Below are positions 38,875 through 47,907 of a stretch of DNA of 64,000 nucleotides, piece by piece. Positions within the stretch are counted from its first letter, which is position 1. Each line of letters opens with the position of its first letter. The DNA is from Chloroflexota bacterium (lineage in GTDB: Bacteria; Chloroflexota; Anaerolineae; JAAYZQ01), in assembly GCA_018606645.1 (NCBI GenBank), contig JAGVRI010000015.1:35280-99279 (forward strand), given 5' to 3'. A program made the position numbers and the translations under genes. The notes below the pieces were generated by a model that had not been told where the DNA came from, did no database searches, and saw only the letters and a program-made list of their open reading frames with translations.

Positions 38875-39879
38875 TTAGCCCTGCTGAACCACCTGGAAAA
38901 AGTTGCCAAAGATGCGCCCTGCCAGATCGTCATACTCCCGATAGCCGGTGGCAATCATCTCCTCGATGTCATACCCTCGTTTGGGGAGCGAACTGGCCGC
39001 ACGGATGACCGCTTCCGCGATGACCGGGTCATACTGCGGGTTGAATTGCAGACCCCATACCGGACGACCGCGCAGCCGGAACACCTGGACGCGACATCGC
39101 TCACTGGAGGCCAGCAACACCGCTTCTTCGGGCAATTGCGTGATCTCATCCCCATGCCACAAGAAGGCATAAAACTCTTCATCCAGTCCGGCCAACAGTG
39201 GATCGGCCCGGCCCTCCTCGTTGATTCGGACGGGCAGCCAGCCGATCTCCCACCGGCCCGGTTCGACCTTTCCTCCTAGCCAATAGGCAAGCAGTTGATT
39301 GCCCAGGCAGATGCCCAGGATCGGCACATCCGCGGCCAACGCTTCCATCACCCGCTCTCGTTCCGCCTGGAAGATCGGATCCTCGAATTGGTCCGGACGA
39401 TACTCCCCGCCGGCAAAGATCACGGCGTCATAGCGCCGCAGGTCCGGCACCGCCTCGCCCTTGTCCACCCGGATCGAGGTCGACAACACGCCGAACCGTT
39501 GCAGGACATGATCCACCACCAGGGCGCGAGCTGGACCGTGGATCAGCGAGATGACGCTCAATGGCCCTGGGGTGGCGGTGATCGTCGGCGTCGATGTGGG
39601 CGTAGGAGTTGATGTGAGCGTGGCGGTCGGAGAGGCGGTGGGAGTAGCCGTCGGAGTGGATGTCGGAGTAGGGGTCGCGGTGTCGGTTGCCGTGGGACTA
39701 AAGGTAGGTCTGGGCGTTGGCGCCGGAGTCGTCGGAACCGGCGATGGCGAGGGCGCCCGAGGAGTCGGCTCACTCCGTTGCGGCGACCCACAGGCAGCCA
39801 ACAGCGCGCTCAATCCGGCCAACTGGAGGAAGGTCCGACGGGTGAAAGGTCGAGGCCCAACCCACTCGCTCCCCGGCAC
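38875..39879 (-). CDS. Exported class I glutamine amidotransferase-like lipoprotein, degenerate active site
   Basis: The product has 334 residues. The N terminus has twin Arg (R14-R15, FTRRTFLQLAGLSALLAAC) and a lipobox ending at C30, so a Tat-exported lipoprotein is likely. A (TPT)n linker (~35-105) leads to a GATase-1 domain. The nucleophile Cys is at about residue 191 in PILGICLGNQLL. The motif that should read QFHPE reads QFNPQ, with Asn280 in place of the catalytic His. The Glu is also changed. Glutamine hydrolysis is therefore doubtful. GTG start with AGGAGG upstream. It lies between a methyltransferase gene and the propeller-CapA gene. Confidence 0.82.
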   Translation of the reverse strand: MPGSEWVGPRPFTRRTFLQLAGLSALLAACGSPQRSEPTPRAPSPSPVPTTPAPTPRPTFSPTATDTATPTPTSTPTATPTASPTATLTSTPTPTSTPTITATPGPLSVISLIHGPARALVVDHVLQRFGVLSTSIRVDKGEAVPDLRRYDAVIFAGGEYRPDQFEDPIFQAERERVMEALAADVPILGICLGNQLLAYWLGGKVEPGRWEIGWLPVRINEEGRADPLLAGLDEEFYAFLWHGDEITQLPEEAVLLASSERCRVQVFRLRGRPVWGLQFNPQYDPVIAEAVIRAASSLPKRGYDIEEMIATGYREYDDLAGRIFGNFFQVVQQG

Positions 39880-39888
39880 ACCCGCCTC

Positions 39889-40653
39889 CTATGCCGGCCG
39901 CCGGGCCACGGCGATGATCCGTTCGCTATCGCCAGTGAATGGGTCCAGATCGTATGAGCCGTACATCGCCTCGATCTGAAACCCGGCAGACCGCAGCAAA
40001 AGCTCCAGTTCGCTCGCAAAGAGATAGCGGATCGTGAAGGGGAACAGGGTCCGTCGGATATGTCCCGCGTCGTCGAGCTCGTCCACGATATAGGTGACGT
40101 CAATGCTCTGCCGTCCCAGGTCTGCCCTCTCGCTGCGGAACTTGATCAGGCGGTGCCCGGTTTCCGGATCGATCATCACCTTGTCCAGAATCACCTGGCC
40201 CTGGAAATCGAGCAAACGGCTCAGGTCGGGATTGAACAGATCGAGGAGAAGCAGGCCATTCGGCTGGAGATGCTGGCGAATGCGGGTCAAAACCGTCGAT
40301 TGGTCCTCAGCGGTGAGCAGATGCATGAACGAGTTCACCGCCACAAAGACCAGTTGAAAACGTCGATCCAGCGCCAATTGGCGCATATCCTGCTCCACCA
40401 GGCTCACCCGCTCCCTCAGACCTTCCGCCGCTGCCTTGCGGCGGGCCACCTCCAGCATGGCCGGCGAGATATCCACCCCGGTTACCTCATAGCCCTGACG
40501 CGCCAGCGGGATCAGCACCCGACCGGTGCCACAGGCCAGTTCGAGAATGGGCGAACCGCAGCGAGCCGCGAACTGTTCGATCAGAAACAGGTCTTCGTCC
40601 TGGTCCCCCAGATCCAGGTCGTAAAAACGGGCATACACCCCATATTGATCCAT
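39889..40653 (-). CDS. Class I SAM-dependent methyltransferase
   Basis: The product has 254 residues. The SAM-binding motif I is ILELACGTGRVLIPLARQG, followed by the acidic VTGVDISPAMLEVARRKA. A YDLDLGDQDED stretch near the start and a C-terminal beta segment (TIRYLFASELELLLRSAGF) are typical of a widespread uncharacterised small-molecule methyltransferase group. The ATG at 40653 has GGGGAGG upstream. It precedes the amidotransferase-like gene by 9 nt; the substrate is unknown. Confidence 0.85.
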   Translation of the reverse strand: MDQYGVYARFYDLDLGDQDEDLFLIEQFAARCGSPILELACGTGRVLIPLARQGYEVTGVDISPAMLEVARRKAAAEGLRERVSLVEQDMRQLALDRRFQLVFVAVNSFMHLLTAEDQSTVLTRIRQHLQPNGLLLLDLFNPDLSRLLDFQGQVILDKVMIDPETGHRLIKFRSERADLGRQSIDVTYIVDELDDAGHIRRTLFPFTIRYLFASELELLLRSAGFQIEAMYGSYDLDPFTGDSERIIAVARRPA

Positions 40654-40853
40654 CACCGGTTCCTCCCCTCGCGCTGCGTAGTCTATCACAACTGGCGGGA
40701 TTGGGCAAGCTCCTGGTTTCTGGGCGATTCGGCTTCGATCCATAGGGACCTAACCTGCAAAAGTCCGCGGGCCTCATCGTTTATATCAGGGCCACGTCTT
40801 CTGAAATCAATTTAATGGATTATGATTTTTAATTGAGTCAATCAAATTAAAAC

Positions 40854-40882
40854 TTGCTTTTTCCTGCTGTTTGTGATATACT
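40854..40882 (+). promoter_or_regulatory. Promoter of the CHAT-protein gene
   Basis: TTGCTT (40854-40859), 17-bp spacer, TATACT (40877-40882), preceded by ~50 bp of very AT-rich DNA (40801-40853) that could be an UP element. Confidence 0.65.
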
Positions 40883-40937
40883 ATGTCTGCGCGCTCGATT
40901 CAATCGCTTGTGGAAAAGCAGATGCTGGAGGAAAAAA

Positions 40938-43900
40938 ATGAAGGACTCACATCCTCAAAACCGGCCGACATCCATTGATGCGGTATGGGCGACTCCGAAT
41001 GACACAGTGGAAACGATCCGCCAGCAACTCCGCAACCTGGGTGGACATCGCCAGTACAATGCACCGATCCTCATCCGTCTTCCGGATGGACGGATCGCGC
41101 CCACTTCGGCCCCGATGCTCAGGAAACTGGCCCAGGAGAGGGGAGCCACGATCCTCAAGAGTTGCCTGGCCGAGCTGATCGATGCTCTCTGTCCACAACC
41201 ATGGGCCGTCGAGAGCCGGGCTCCGGAGTACCGAGAAGCCTCCGCCGCAGCCAGCCAACGGCAACTTCCCGTGATCGCTACCGAGGGGGGACGGCCGGCG
41301 GGGCTGGCGCTTCCTCCCAGCCACCGCGTGCTGCAGGTACCGGTAGACAGGGAAGCATTTGACCTGTTCGACGAGCCGTGTGACCCGTCGGCGTTAAGCC
41401 AGACGGAGTTTGTCGCCGCCACACTGAACAGCACGGTGGCCAAAGTGGCCCTGGACCTCAAAGCCACCCGGGAGCCCGAACAGGCCTATGTCGTCGTCGA
41501 AATGGATGATGGCTCTTTTGGCGTGATGACGGCCCGCGACCTGAACACCGAAGTCAAAAGGGCTGGGGCCGACATCTGGAGCCAGCCACTTCGACTCTTT
41601 GCCTCAAAGCTGCGGCCGGCTGAGGTCCGGGAGTGCGAAACGGTGGGTCAGAAACAGGCGCAGGCTCTGGCCAACAGGAAAAAGTTTCTGGTCCTCACCG
41701 CTCAAGGCAGGCCAGTCGGCCTTGTCCTCAGCCAGGACTTTCCCCGCGCGGGCGAATTTGAGGTCGAAGGCCCCGGCTATGATCTCTTTGGCGCTCCCCA
41801 GTCTTTCCTGCAAGGTTTTCACGCTGAGATCCAGCCCAAGAAAGCTCCCCGCTACGTGAACTTGTGGTTTGAGGATCGCCGCCAGCGACCGATCAACCGA
41901 ACTCAGGCGCTCATCATCGGGGACACCTACTACCTGGCCGTGAACGTCGGTCAATTGCAATCAGAACTTTCGATCATCAACTGGGAACAGAAGGACCCAG
42001 GAGGCCCTCAGGCGATTGTGGAACCGCAGGAAAAGGAGGCGTATCTCTATATCAGCCTTTCCTCTCAGGATTTTGCCATCCCAGAGCCTACCCGGCAGTT
42101 GCGGCTGCCCAGAGAGGGAAACTCTGAAACGGTCCACATTCCAGTCGAGCCGTTGCATCGCAGCCAGGGCCCGAATCTGGCCAGCTTGGAGGTGTACCTG
42201 TACTATCGCACCTATCTGGTCCAGACCTTCCGCGTGCAAGTCCAGGTGGTGGCGGCCAACGAGGCGGCGTCCAGCGCTCAACCACAAAGCGCAGAGCTTA
42301 CCCACGCCCGCACCACCGATTTCCCCCAAATGGAAAAGCTCCCGCCGCGTGAGATGAGCCTGACGATCACCCGCAATGGCGCAGACCGCTATCGTTTTAC
42401 CTTCCTGATCGACCCTGATCTGATGGACCCGGCAAGCGCGGAGAAAGCCATCGAGCTTTCGTGCAACGTTCACCTGACCCGGGACGATCTTACCCATCTG
42501 ATCACCAAAGCCCGACGGCAGCTTTATAACGTGGTTCAGATCTTTGACCTGTTGCACATCCGGGATGAACAGGCCTATCAACGCGCGACCCGAGCTCTGG
42601 CCCGAGTTGGACGGCAACTGTATCTGAAACTATTTGAGAGCAGTTCGGCCCGGGCTTTACGGGACTGGATGGAAGCCAGCCTGCCCGAAGGTTCCACGAT
42701 TCAGATCGTGGACCTGGCCGGCGACTTTGTCTTTCCCTGGAGCCTGGTCTATACCGATCCGCCGTGGGATGATGACAAACCGATCGATGTGGCCAAGTTT
42801 TGGGGGTGGCGTTACAAGCTGGTGATTCTCACCAGCTCCCTGCTGGACAATTACCGGCAGGCTGAGCCGGTCATCTCGACCGAGGAGCCATTGCGGATCA
42901 GCATTGGCCTGCATGAGCGCCTGCTCGGCGCGGACAACCAAAAGGCCTTCTTCGCCGATCTGGCCTCTCGGACTAATCATCGGGTCATGCCCGAAATCCT
43001 GACCAACCGTCGCGTCATGAGCCATGCCCTCACCGACGCCGACCGGGACCTGTATTACTTTTTCTGTCATGGCTATACGGAGCGGATTGCGACCGATATC
43101 CAACTCGACGCGGACCTGGTGGCCCATTTTGCCCAGGCGGCCACGGAAAGCCCTGCCCCTCGATCTCAGTCGATCCAGGATCACCTGGACGATCTGTTTG
43201 ACGTGAGCGACTCATGGATCCGGCTCACGCGGGGCAGGCTCCCTCTGGCCATGCTCAAGGAGACGGTGCCCGATTCCTTTTCACGGCATCCTGTCGTCTT
43301 TCTGAACATGTGCGAATCTGCCCAGGTCCTGCCCTCGCTATCCGACGGCTTTGTACCATTCTTTATCCGGCACGGCGCTCGGGCCGTCATCGGTACCGAA
43401 TGCTCGATGAACACCCTCTTTGCCGATGACTTTGCCCGGGCCTTTCTCACTCGCTTCTTCCAGGGAGAAGCAGTCGGGGACATCCTGTTGGCCCTCCGCC
43501 GGCACTATCTGGCCCAGGGCAATCCTCTGGCCCTGGCCTATACCCTGTATTGCGATGCCGACCTGCGGTTGCAGGAACCGGTGCTTCCTCTTGATCACAG
43601 CGAACCGGATACTTCGGAAGAGGCGATTCGGGCTGCGGTGGAGATGTTGTGGGAAGATGACCTGGAAGGTCTGATGCTGACTCTGGCGGCTCGCATTCAG
43701 GCTCAAGAAGAAGGGACCACTCTGGAAGAGCTCAACCAGTGGAACCCACCCGAACGCACCTTCCCTCGAGAATCAGAGGCCAGCTCTGAGGTCATCGACC
43801 GGATGAGAGCATTTGCCCAGAAATGGTGGGACAATCTGGAGCCCAAGCTGTACGACCTGATCTGCAACCGAGATAACGAGCAACATGACCAACTGATGAA

Positions 43901-44084
43901 CGCGCTGGCCGATGGAGCCAGGATGCTGGCCATGGTCCTGGCGCCGGCCGTAGTGGCCCAGGTATCCACCCTCCCGGCCATCGCCGTGGTGATTGCGACG
44001 ATTGCGGCCAAAAAGATCGCCGAATCCGGGTTGGAGGCCACCTGCCAGTTGTGGCGGGAGTCGAAGGATAAAGCGACCGGCTAA
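40938..44084 (+). CDS. CHAT-domain protease with N-terminal CBS-like repeats and hydrophobic C terminus
   Basis: The product has 1048 residues. The CHAT (caspase-like) domain is at ~640-880: the catalytic pair is H711 in YYFFCHGYTE and C792 in FLNMCESAQ, with a later ALAYTLYCDADLRL block. N-terminally, two tandem ~140-residue modules each hold two CBS-like halves (TVAKVALDLKATREPEQAYV followed by a VVEMDDGSFGVMTARDL block; LANRKKFLVLTAQGRPVGLV). A beta-sandwich-like region follows (~302-441, PRYVNLWFED start). After CHAT comes a helical segment and a hydrophobic stretch (~990-1030, MVLAPAVVAQVSTLPAIAVV). CHAT enzymes act in bacterial immunity and programmed death, cutting partner proteins. 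It stands alone with its own promoter and GGAGGAAAAA ribosome site, with no partner beside it. Function is inferred from the fold only. Confidence 0.8.
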   Translation: MKDSHPQNRPTSIDAVWATPNDTVETIRQQLRNLGGHRQYNAPILIRLPDGRIAPTSAPMLRKLAQERGATILKSCLAELIDALCPQPWAVESRAPEYREASAAASQRQLPVIATEGGRPAGLALPPSHRVLQVPVDREAFDLFDEPCDPSALSQTEFVAATLNSTVAKVALDLKATREPEQAYVVVEMDDGSFGVMTARDLNTEVKRAGADIWSQPLRLFASKLRPAEVRECETVGQKQAQALANRKKFLVLTAQGRPVGLVLSQDFPRAGEFEVEGPGYDLFGAPQSFLQGFHAEIQPKKAPRYVNLWFEDRRQRPINRTQALIIGDTYYLAVNVGQLQSELSIINWEQKDPGGPQAIVEPQEKEAYLYISLSSQDFAIPEPTRQLRLPREGNSETVHIPVEPLHRSQGPNLASLEVYLYYRTYLVQTFRVQVQVVAANEAASSAQPQSAELTHARTTDFPQMEKLPPREMSLTITRNGADRYRFTFLIDPDLMDPASAEKAIELSCNVHLTRDDLTHLITKARRQLYNVVQIFDLLHIRDEQAYQRATRALARVGRQLYLKLFESSSARALRDWMEASLPEGSTIQIVDLAGDFVFPWSLVYTDPPWDDDKPIDVAKFWGWRYKLVILTSSLLDNYRQAEPVISTEEPLRISIGLHERLLGADNQKAFFADLASRTNHRVMPEILTNRRVMSHALTDADRDLYYFFCHGYTERIATDIQLDADLVAHFAQAATESPAPRSQSIQDHLDDLFDVSDSWIRLTRGRLPLAMLKETVPDSFSRHPVVFLNMCESAQVLPSLSDGFVPFFIRHGARAVIGTECSMNTLFADDFARAFLTRFFQGEAVGDILLALRRHYLAQGNPLALAYTLYCDADLRLQEPVLPLDHSEPDTSEEAIRAAVEMLWEDDLEGLMLTLAARIQAQEEGTTLEELNQWNPPERTFPRESEASSEVIDRMRAFAQKWWDNLEPKLYDLICNRDNEQHDQLMNALADGARMLAMVLAPAVVAQVSTLPAIAVVIATIAAKKIAESGLEATCQLWRESKDKATG

Positions 44085-44683
44085 CCGACCGCCGGCAACA
44101 GAAGACGCATCACCGCAACAAAGCGGTCCAGTTCGTGGTTCGAACTGCGGGCTGGATGGCGCATGGGCACGATGACTACCCCGTCCCTGTGGAACACCTG
44201 AGCATGGGCCTGGGTAATCGGCGGCGAGGGTCTACCCAGCAGACGGGGGAAGATGGCCTGTGCCGCCACCCCACCCACCGGCACTACAATCCGAGGGCGC
44301 AGCAGCTCCAGCTCCTGCCACAGATACGGCAGACAGTTGTCCATCTCGGTGCGGGACGGAGTACGGTTGGATGGGGGATTGCAGCGGACGATGTTCGTCA
44401 CGAAACAATGCAGGCGCGGGCGCTCCACCCGGGGATCGGTCTCTTCGGACAGAGCCAGGGCAATCAGAACCTGCTGAAGCCGCACCCCCGACCGGTCACG
44501 GGTAAAGGGCACGCCGGTCAGATCGCCGCCTTTATAGCCGGGGGCTTCGCCGACCAGCAAGACCCGGGCTTCCGAAGACCCATATCCCGGGACAATCCGC
44601 CGGCGGTTGGCAACCAGCGCCGGACAGCGGCTACAAGCTCCAGGGATGCGGATGGGGCTGCCGGCGTGAACCTCGACGATCAT
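44081..44683 (-). CDS. Uracil-DNA glycosylase, Fe-S type (family 4/5-like)
   Basis: The product has 200 residues. Four Cys likely bind a [4Fe-4S] cluster: C17, C20, C101 and C117. The active-site motif GEAPG (45-49) with PF at 59-60 is family-4-like, while the following TRDRSG and the GGDLTG stretch recall family 5. The C-terminal motif is MRHPARSSN. Such enzymes remove uracil from DNA. The start at 44683 has AGGAAGGGG upstream. It is the third gene after dcd and cupin, and its stop overlaps the CHAT gene by 4 nt. Confidence 0.88.
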   Translation of the reverse strand: MIVEVHAGSPIRIPGACSRCPALVANRRRIVPGYGSSEARVLLVGEAPGYKGGDLTGVPFTRDRSGVRLQQVLIALALSEETDPRVERPRLHCFVTNIVRCNPPSNRTPSRTEMDNCLPYLWQELELLRPRIVVPVGGVAAQAIFPRLLGRPSPPITQAHAQVFHRDGVVIVPMRHPARSSNHELDRFVAVMRLLLPAVG

Positions 44684-44711
44684 CCCCTTCCTATTCCATC
44701 GGGTCGCAAGA

Positions 44712-45380
44712 TCAGGGCTGCCGGTGTCGCTGGACGCCGAGGACCGAGGCCCGACCGGCGCTGAAAAGCCGATAGGGGACCTGGGGAGGCACCACAACCA
44801 GTTCCCCGTTAGTCAAAGGAATCGTGCACGTGTCGGTTTCGACGGTCAGGTCCCCCTCATAACACAGGACCAGGTTGGCCTGATTGTCTGCTTGCCACCA
44901 GGGGCCTCTTCCCGCGCACATCAACAGGTGAACCGCAAACATATCCAGATGAGCCAGGGTCACCGGGACAAAGGGAATCGTGATCTGCTGGCTCACCGCC
45001 GATAGTGTGACTTTCTCCAGACGTCCTTCCCCCTTCAGAGCAAAGAGGAGGCGATCGCCGTTGCGGCGATTGACCATCAAACGGGGTTGCAGGAGGATCA
45101 CCAACGAGCGCAACAGGGATGAAGAGCGATGCCCTACCCCTTTGGGCACCACCGCCAGCTCGCCGGGGCGGAGGATCGCCGTCCCCCAGTCGCTTTCGAG
45201 GCTGATCGTGCCGCTGTGCACCAAAAAGAGCTCGTCCTGGTCCAGGTGACGATGTTGGGGCATGGTCCCCTGGCAGAGGTATACGCTCAGCACCAGATCG
45301 TCTACCTGGGTAAGGTCGATCATCGTGAACGGCTCACTGAGACGGGCTGCTTGTTGAGCAATACTGATCTTCTCGAGCAT
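44712..45380 (-). CDS. Bicupin protein
   Basis: The product has 222 residues. The first cupin has the metal-binding pattern TMPQHRHLDQDELFLVHSG with a later GVGHRS. The second half repeats the barrel (NLVLCYEGDLTVETDTCTIP, ELVVVPPQVPYRL) but has lost the His/Glu ligands. Only one metal site is likely. Cupins range from isomerases to sensors, and no substrate can be named. It sits between dcd and the glycosylase gene (19 and 28 nt gaps). Confidence 0.75.
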   Translation of the reverse strand: MLEKISIAQQAARLSEPFTMIDLTQVDDLVLSVYLCQGTMPQHRHLDQDELFLVHSGTISLESDWGTAILRPGELAVVPKGVGHRSSSLLRSLVILLQPRLMVNRRNGDRLLFALKGEGRLEKVTLSAVSQQITIPFVPVTLAHLDMFAVHLLMCAGRGPWWQADNQANLVLCYEGDLTVETDTCTIPLTNGELVVVPPQVPYRLFSAGRASVLGVQRHRQP

Positions 45381-45399
45381 TCTTGAATCGGCTCCCCCA

Positions 45400-45954
45400 T
45401 TAACCCAGTTTGGCTGGCGTGACACCTCGCGCGGCCTGATACTTCCCTGCTCGGTCGGCATAGGTCCGTTCGCAGGGTTCATCGCCTCGGAAAAAGATCG
45501 CCTGGGCGATTCCCTCTCCGGCGTAGAGGCGCACCGGTCGAGGCCCGATATTGATCACGCACAACGTGGCGTAGCCTTCCCAGCCCGGTTCAAATGGAGT
45601 GACGTTGACCAGGACTCCGCAGCGGGCATAGCTGCTTTTGCCCGTACACAGGGTCAGAACGTCAGGCGGAATGCGCAGGTACTCCATCGTTCGACCCAGA
45701 ACAAAGGTACCAGGGGCGACCTCGATGGCATCAGCCTTCAGATCGACAAAGGCGCCCCCGTCAATCGCCTTGGGGTCGAGTGGCTCCTTGCCCGGGCCTG
45801 GCACCTTGAACTCATCGGCCAGACGGAGGTCGTAGCCATAGGACGAGAGGCCGTACGAAATCACCCCCTCTCGGACCTGCTCCGGCACGAACGGATCGAT
45901 CATGCCCTGCTCCAGGGCCATGCGCCGGATCCAATGATCGGGTTGGATGCTCAT
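45400..45954 (-). CDS. dcd: dCTP deaminase
   Basis: The product has 184 residues. Diagnostic blocks are [31 protein letters not shown] and [16 protein letters not shown], the last holding the catalytic Glu. It converts dCTP to dUTP (some relatives to dUMP) on the way to dTTP. The ATG at 45954 starts [13 protein letters not shown]. It is the first gene of a dcd-cupin-glycosylase unit with a promoter at 46041-46069. Confidence 0.95.
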   Translation of the reverse strand: MSIQPDHWIRRMALEQGMIDPFVPEQVREGVISYGLSSYGYDLRLADEFKVPGPGKEPLDPKAIDGGAFVDLKADAIEVAPGTFVLGRTMEYLRIPPDVLTLCTGKSSYARCGVLVNVTPFEPGWEGYATLCVINIGPRPVRLYAGEGIAQAIFFRGDEPCERTYADRAGKYQAARGVTPAKLG

Positions 45955-46040
45955 GCTTGCAATTCCTCCAGTCTGCACAGATATCCAGCCGTTCGAGAAG
46001 GCCAAGCCTCTATTCCAGTCGGGCTCGTGCCGCCATCATG

Positions 46041-46069
46041 ATTATACCTGAAAAGCCTCAAGATAACAA
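46041..46069 (-). promoter_or_regulatory. Promoter of dcd-cupin-glycosylase
   Basis: On the minus strand TTGTTA (46064-46069), 17 bp and TATAAT (46041-46046). The leader to dcd is ~80 nt. The DNA at 46070-46200 holds no feature I can support. Confidence 0.75.
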
Positions 46070-46267
46070 ACGAAAACAGAAATCACAGGGCAGATACCGT
46101 GCCCGATGTGGCGACATAAGCCATGGTCCGTGTAGATCCGGCGACGGGCAGCAAGCTGATTCGAGGGGAACGCCATCCCGTCGTGCGTTCTGAGGAATAA
46201 AAACAGGGCTAGCTTCAGCCGATGACGTGCGATTTCGATCGCGGTCTATCAAAGGAAGCGGATACAA

Positions 46268-46297
46268 CAAGGGGCTGGCCCTTGAACCAGCCCCTTG
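46268..46297 (-). terminator. Terminator of the ribosomal protein cluster after rpsI
   Basis: CAAGGGGCTGG (46268-46278) pairs with CCAGCCCCTTG (46287-46297), 21 nt beyond the rpsI stop. A second small hairpin (46207-46220, GGCT/AGCC) with a T-run lies further on. Confidence 0.8.
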
Positions 46298-46317
46298 TGT
46301 CATTTCAGGAACCCAGA

Positions 46318-46716
46318 CTACCGCTTGGTGTACTGCGGCGCCTTTCTGGCCCGCTTCAGCCCTGGCTTCTTGCGCTCCTTTTCCCGCGAATCGCGAGTCA
46401 AAAACCCGGCCTGGCGCAGGAGCCGGCTCAGGTTCGGATCCACCTCGAGCAAGGCGCGAGCGACTCCGTGCCGGATGGCCTGGGCCTGCCCGGTGATCCC
46501 TCCCCCGCTGACCAGGACCGAGACGTTAAACCGGTTCTCGTTCCCTGTCAGTTTAAGAGGAGCCATCACATCGAGCCAATCCTGAGGTCGGCCAAAATAC
46601 TGTCTTAACTCCTTGTTATTGATCACCACCCGACCGTCGCCGGGGATCAGCCGTACCCGGGCCACCGCACGTTTGCGTCGCCCCACCGCTTCATAGTAGC
46701 GAACTTCTTCAGACAT
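46318..46716 (-). CDS. rpsI: 30S ribosomal protein uS9
   Basis: The product has 132 residues. The start YYEAVGRRKRAVARVRL, the central VSGGGITGQAQAIRHGVARA and the basic tail ending KAPQYTKR (normally Q-F-S-K-R) define uS9, whose tail reaches the P site. It forms the usual pair with rplM, 11 nt upstream, and is the last gene of the cluster. Confidence 0.98.
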   Translation of the reverse strand: MSEEVRYYEAVGRRKRAVARVRLIPGDGRVVINNKELRQYFGRPQDWLDVMAPLKLTGNENRFNVSVLVSGGGITGQAQAIRHGVARALLEVDPNLSRLLRQAGFLTRDSREKERKKPGLKRARKAPQYTKR

Positions 46717-46727
46717 GAATTCTCCCC

Positions 46728-47156
46728 CTATATCTTCAACGGCTTTGGTTGTTGCGCCTGGTGAGGATGGGAATCACCGGCATAGACCTTGAGCTTTTTG
46801 ATCATCCGGCGCCCCAGTTTGTTCTTGGGCAACATCCCCCGGACCGCCGCCTGGACCACCCGTTCCGGGTATCGGGCCAACTGATCCCGCAACGTGACGC
46901 TCTTGATCCCACCCGGATACTGGGAATGCCAGTAGTAGATCTTCTGGTCCAGTTTGCGGCCCGTCACCCTCACCTTATCGGCATTGATGACCACCACAAA
47001 ATCGCCACAATCCAGATGAGGGGTGTAGATCGGCTTGTGTTTCCCCTTGATGATCGGCGCGATCCGGGAAGCCAGCCGACCGAGGGTTTGTCCCTCAGCG
47101 TCCACCAGATACCATTCGCGCTTGATTTCTTCTTTCTTTGCCGTAAAAGTCCTCAC
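46728..47156 (-). CDS. rplM: 50S ribosomal protein uL13
   Basis: The product has 142 residues. The blocks [33 protein letters not shown] and [20 protein letters not shown] are family signatures. The GTG start overlaps the truA stop by 4 nt (GTGA) with AAGGAG upstream, so it is translationally coupled to truA. uL13 is an early assembly protein of the large subunit. Confidence 0.98.
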   Translation of the reverse strand: MRTFTAKKEEIKREWYLVDAEGQTLGRLASRIAPIIKGKHKPIYTPHLDCGDFVVVINADKVRVTGRKLDQKIYYWHSQYPGGIKSVTLRDQLARYPERVVQAAVRGMLPKNKLGRRMIKKLKVYAGDSHPHQAQQPKPLKI

Positions 47157-47905
47157 TGCGAAACTCCTTCGTGTGTGCCATAGTTGATCCGCATCAAACA
47201 TAATCCGTGAGCGGGCGCTATCTGTTTGACCTGGCTCCGGTCTCGGGCCTGGAGCAGCGCTCCAAACTCTTCCGGTGACATCTGCCCCCAGCCCACCCAG
47301 GCCAGCGTGCCGACGATACTGCGCACCATCTGATAGAGAAACGCATTCGCCTCAATATCAAAGGTGATCAGCGGCCCCTGCTGCTGAAATTCAGCCCGGA
47401 ACACGGTGCGCACCGTGTTCTCCCCCTGGGGCGGCTGGCCAAAGGTCGCAAAGTCATGGGTTCCGATCAGAACCTCGCTGGCCCTTGCCATGCGCTCCAG
47501 ATCGAGCTTGGGAACCACATGCCAGGCATAACGCCGGGCCAACGGTGAGCGCCATTCTTGATTCAACAATGTATAGCGATAGACCCGGCTGATGGCGCTG
47601 AAACGGGGATGGAACCCTTCCGGCGCCTGACCGATCTCCAGGATCGCCACGTCCGCCGCCAGCGTCGCGTTAAGCGCCCGTTGGAGATCGACGAGTTCAT
47701 GCCGCCACTCGACCTCAAAAGAGATGATCTGACCTTTGGCGTGAACCCCGCGATCGGTCCGTCCGGCCCCGATCACCCGTGTCTCTTTCCCACTCACCTC
47801 CCTGATAGCTCGCTCGATTTCGCCCTGAACCGTTCGTTGATCGGCCTGAAGCTGGAACCCCCAAAAGTCGGTGCCGTCGTATTCGACCTTCGCCCAAACC
47901 CGCAC
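47153..47905 (-). CDS. truA: tRNA pseudouridine synthase A
   Basis: The product has 250 residues. The catalytic Asp is in [36 protein letters not shown] at the start and [19 protein letters not shown] near the end are typical. It modifies positions 38-40 of the tRNA anticodon stem. The GTG start lies 2 nt after rplQ. The order rpoA-rplQ-truA-rplM-rpsI is classical. Confidence 0.97.
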   Translation of the reverse strand: MRVWAKVEYDGTDFWGFQLQADQRTVQGEIERAIREVSGKETRVIGAGRTDRGVHAKGQIISFEVEWRHELVDLQRALNATLAADVAILEIGQAPEGFHPRFSAISRVYRYTLLNQEWRSPLARRYAWHVVPKLDLERMARASEVLIGTHDFATFGQPPQGENTVRTVFRAEFQQQGPLITFDIEANAFLYQMVRSIVGTLAWVGWGQMSPEEFGALLQARDRSQVKQIAPAHGLCLMRINYGTHEGVSQ

Positions 47906-47907
47906 TC

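Noticed and set aside
39551..39979. Plus-strand 142-residue frame rich in Val and Gly repeats
   Set aside because: It is the complement of the (TPT)n linker of the amidotransferase-like lipoprotein.
41162..41362. Short alternative frames inside the CHAT gene
   Set aside because: They are out-of-frame shadows of a continuous 1048-residue gene.
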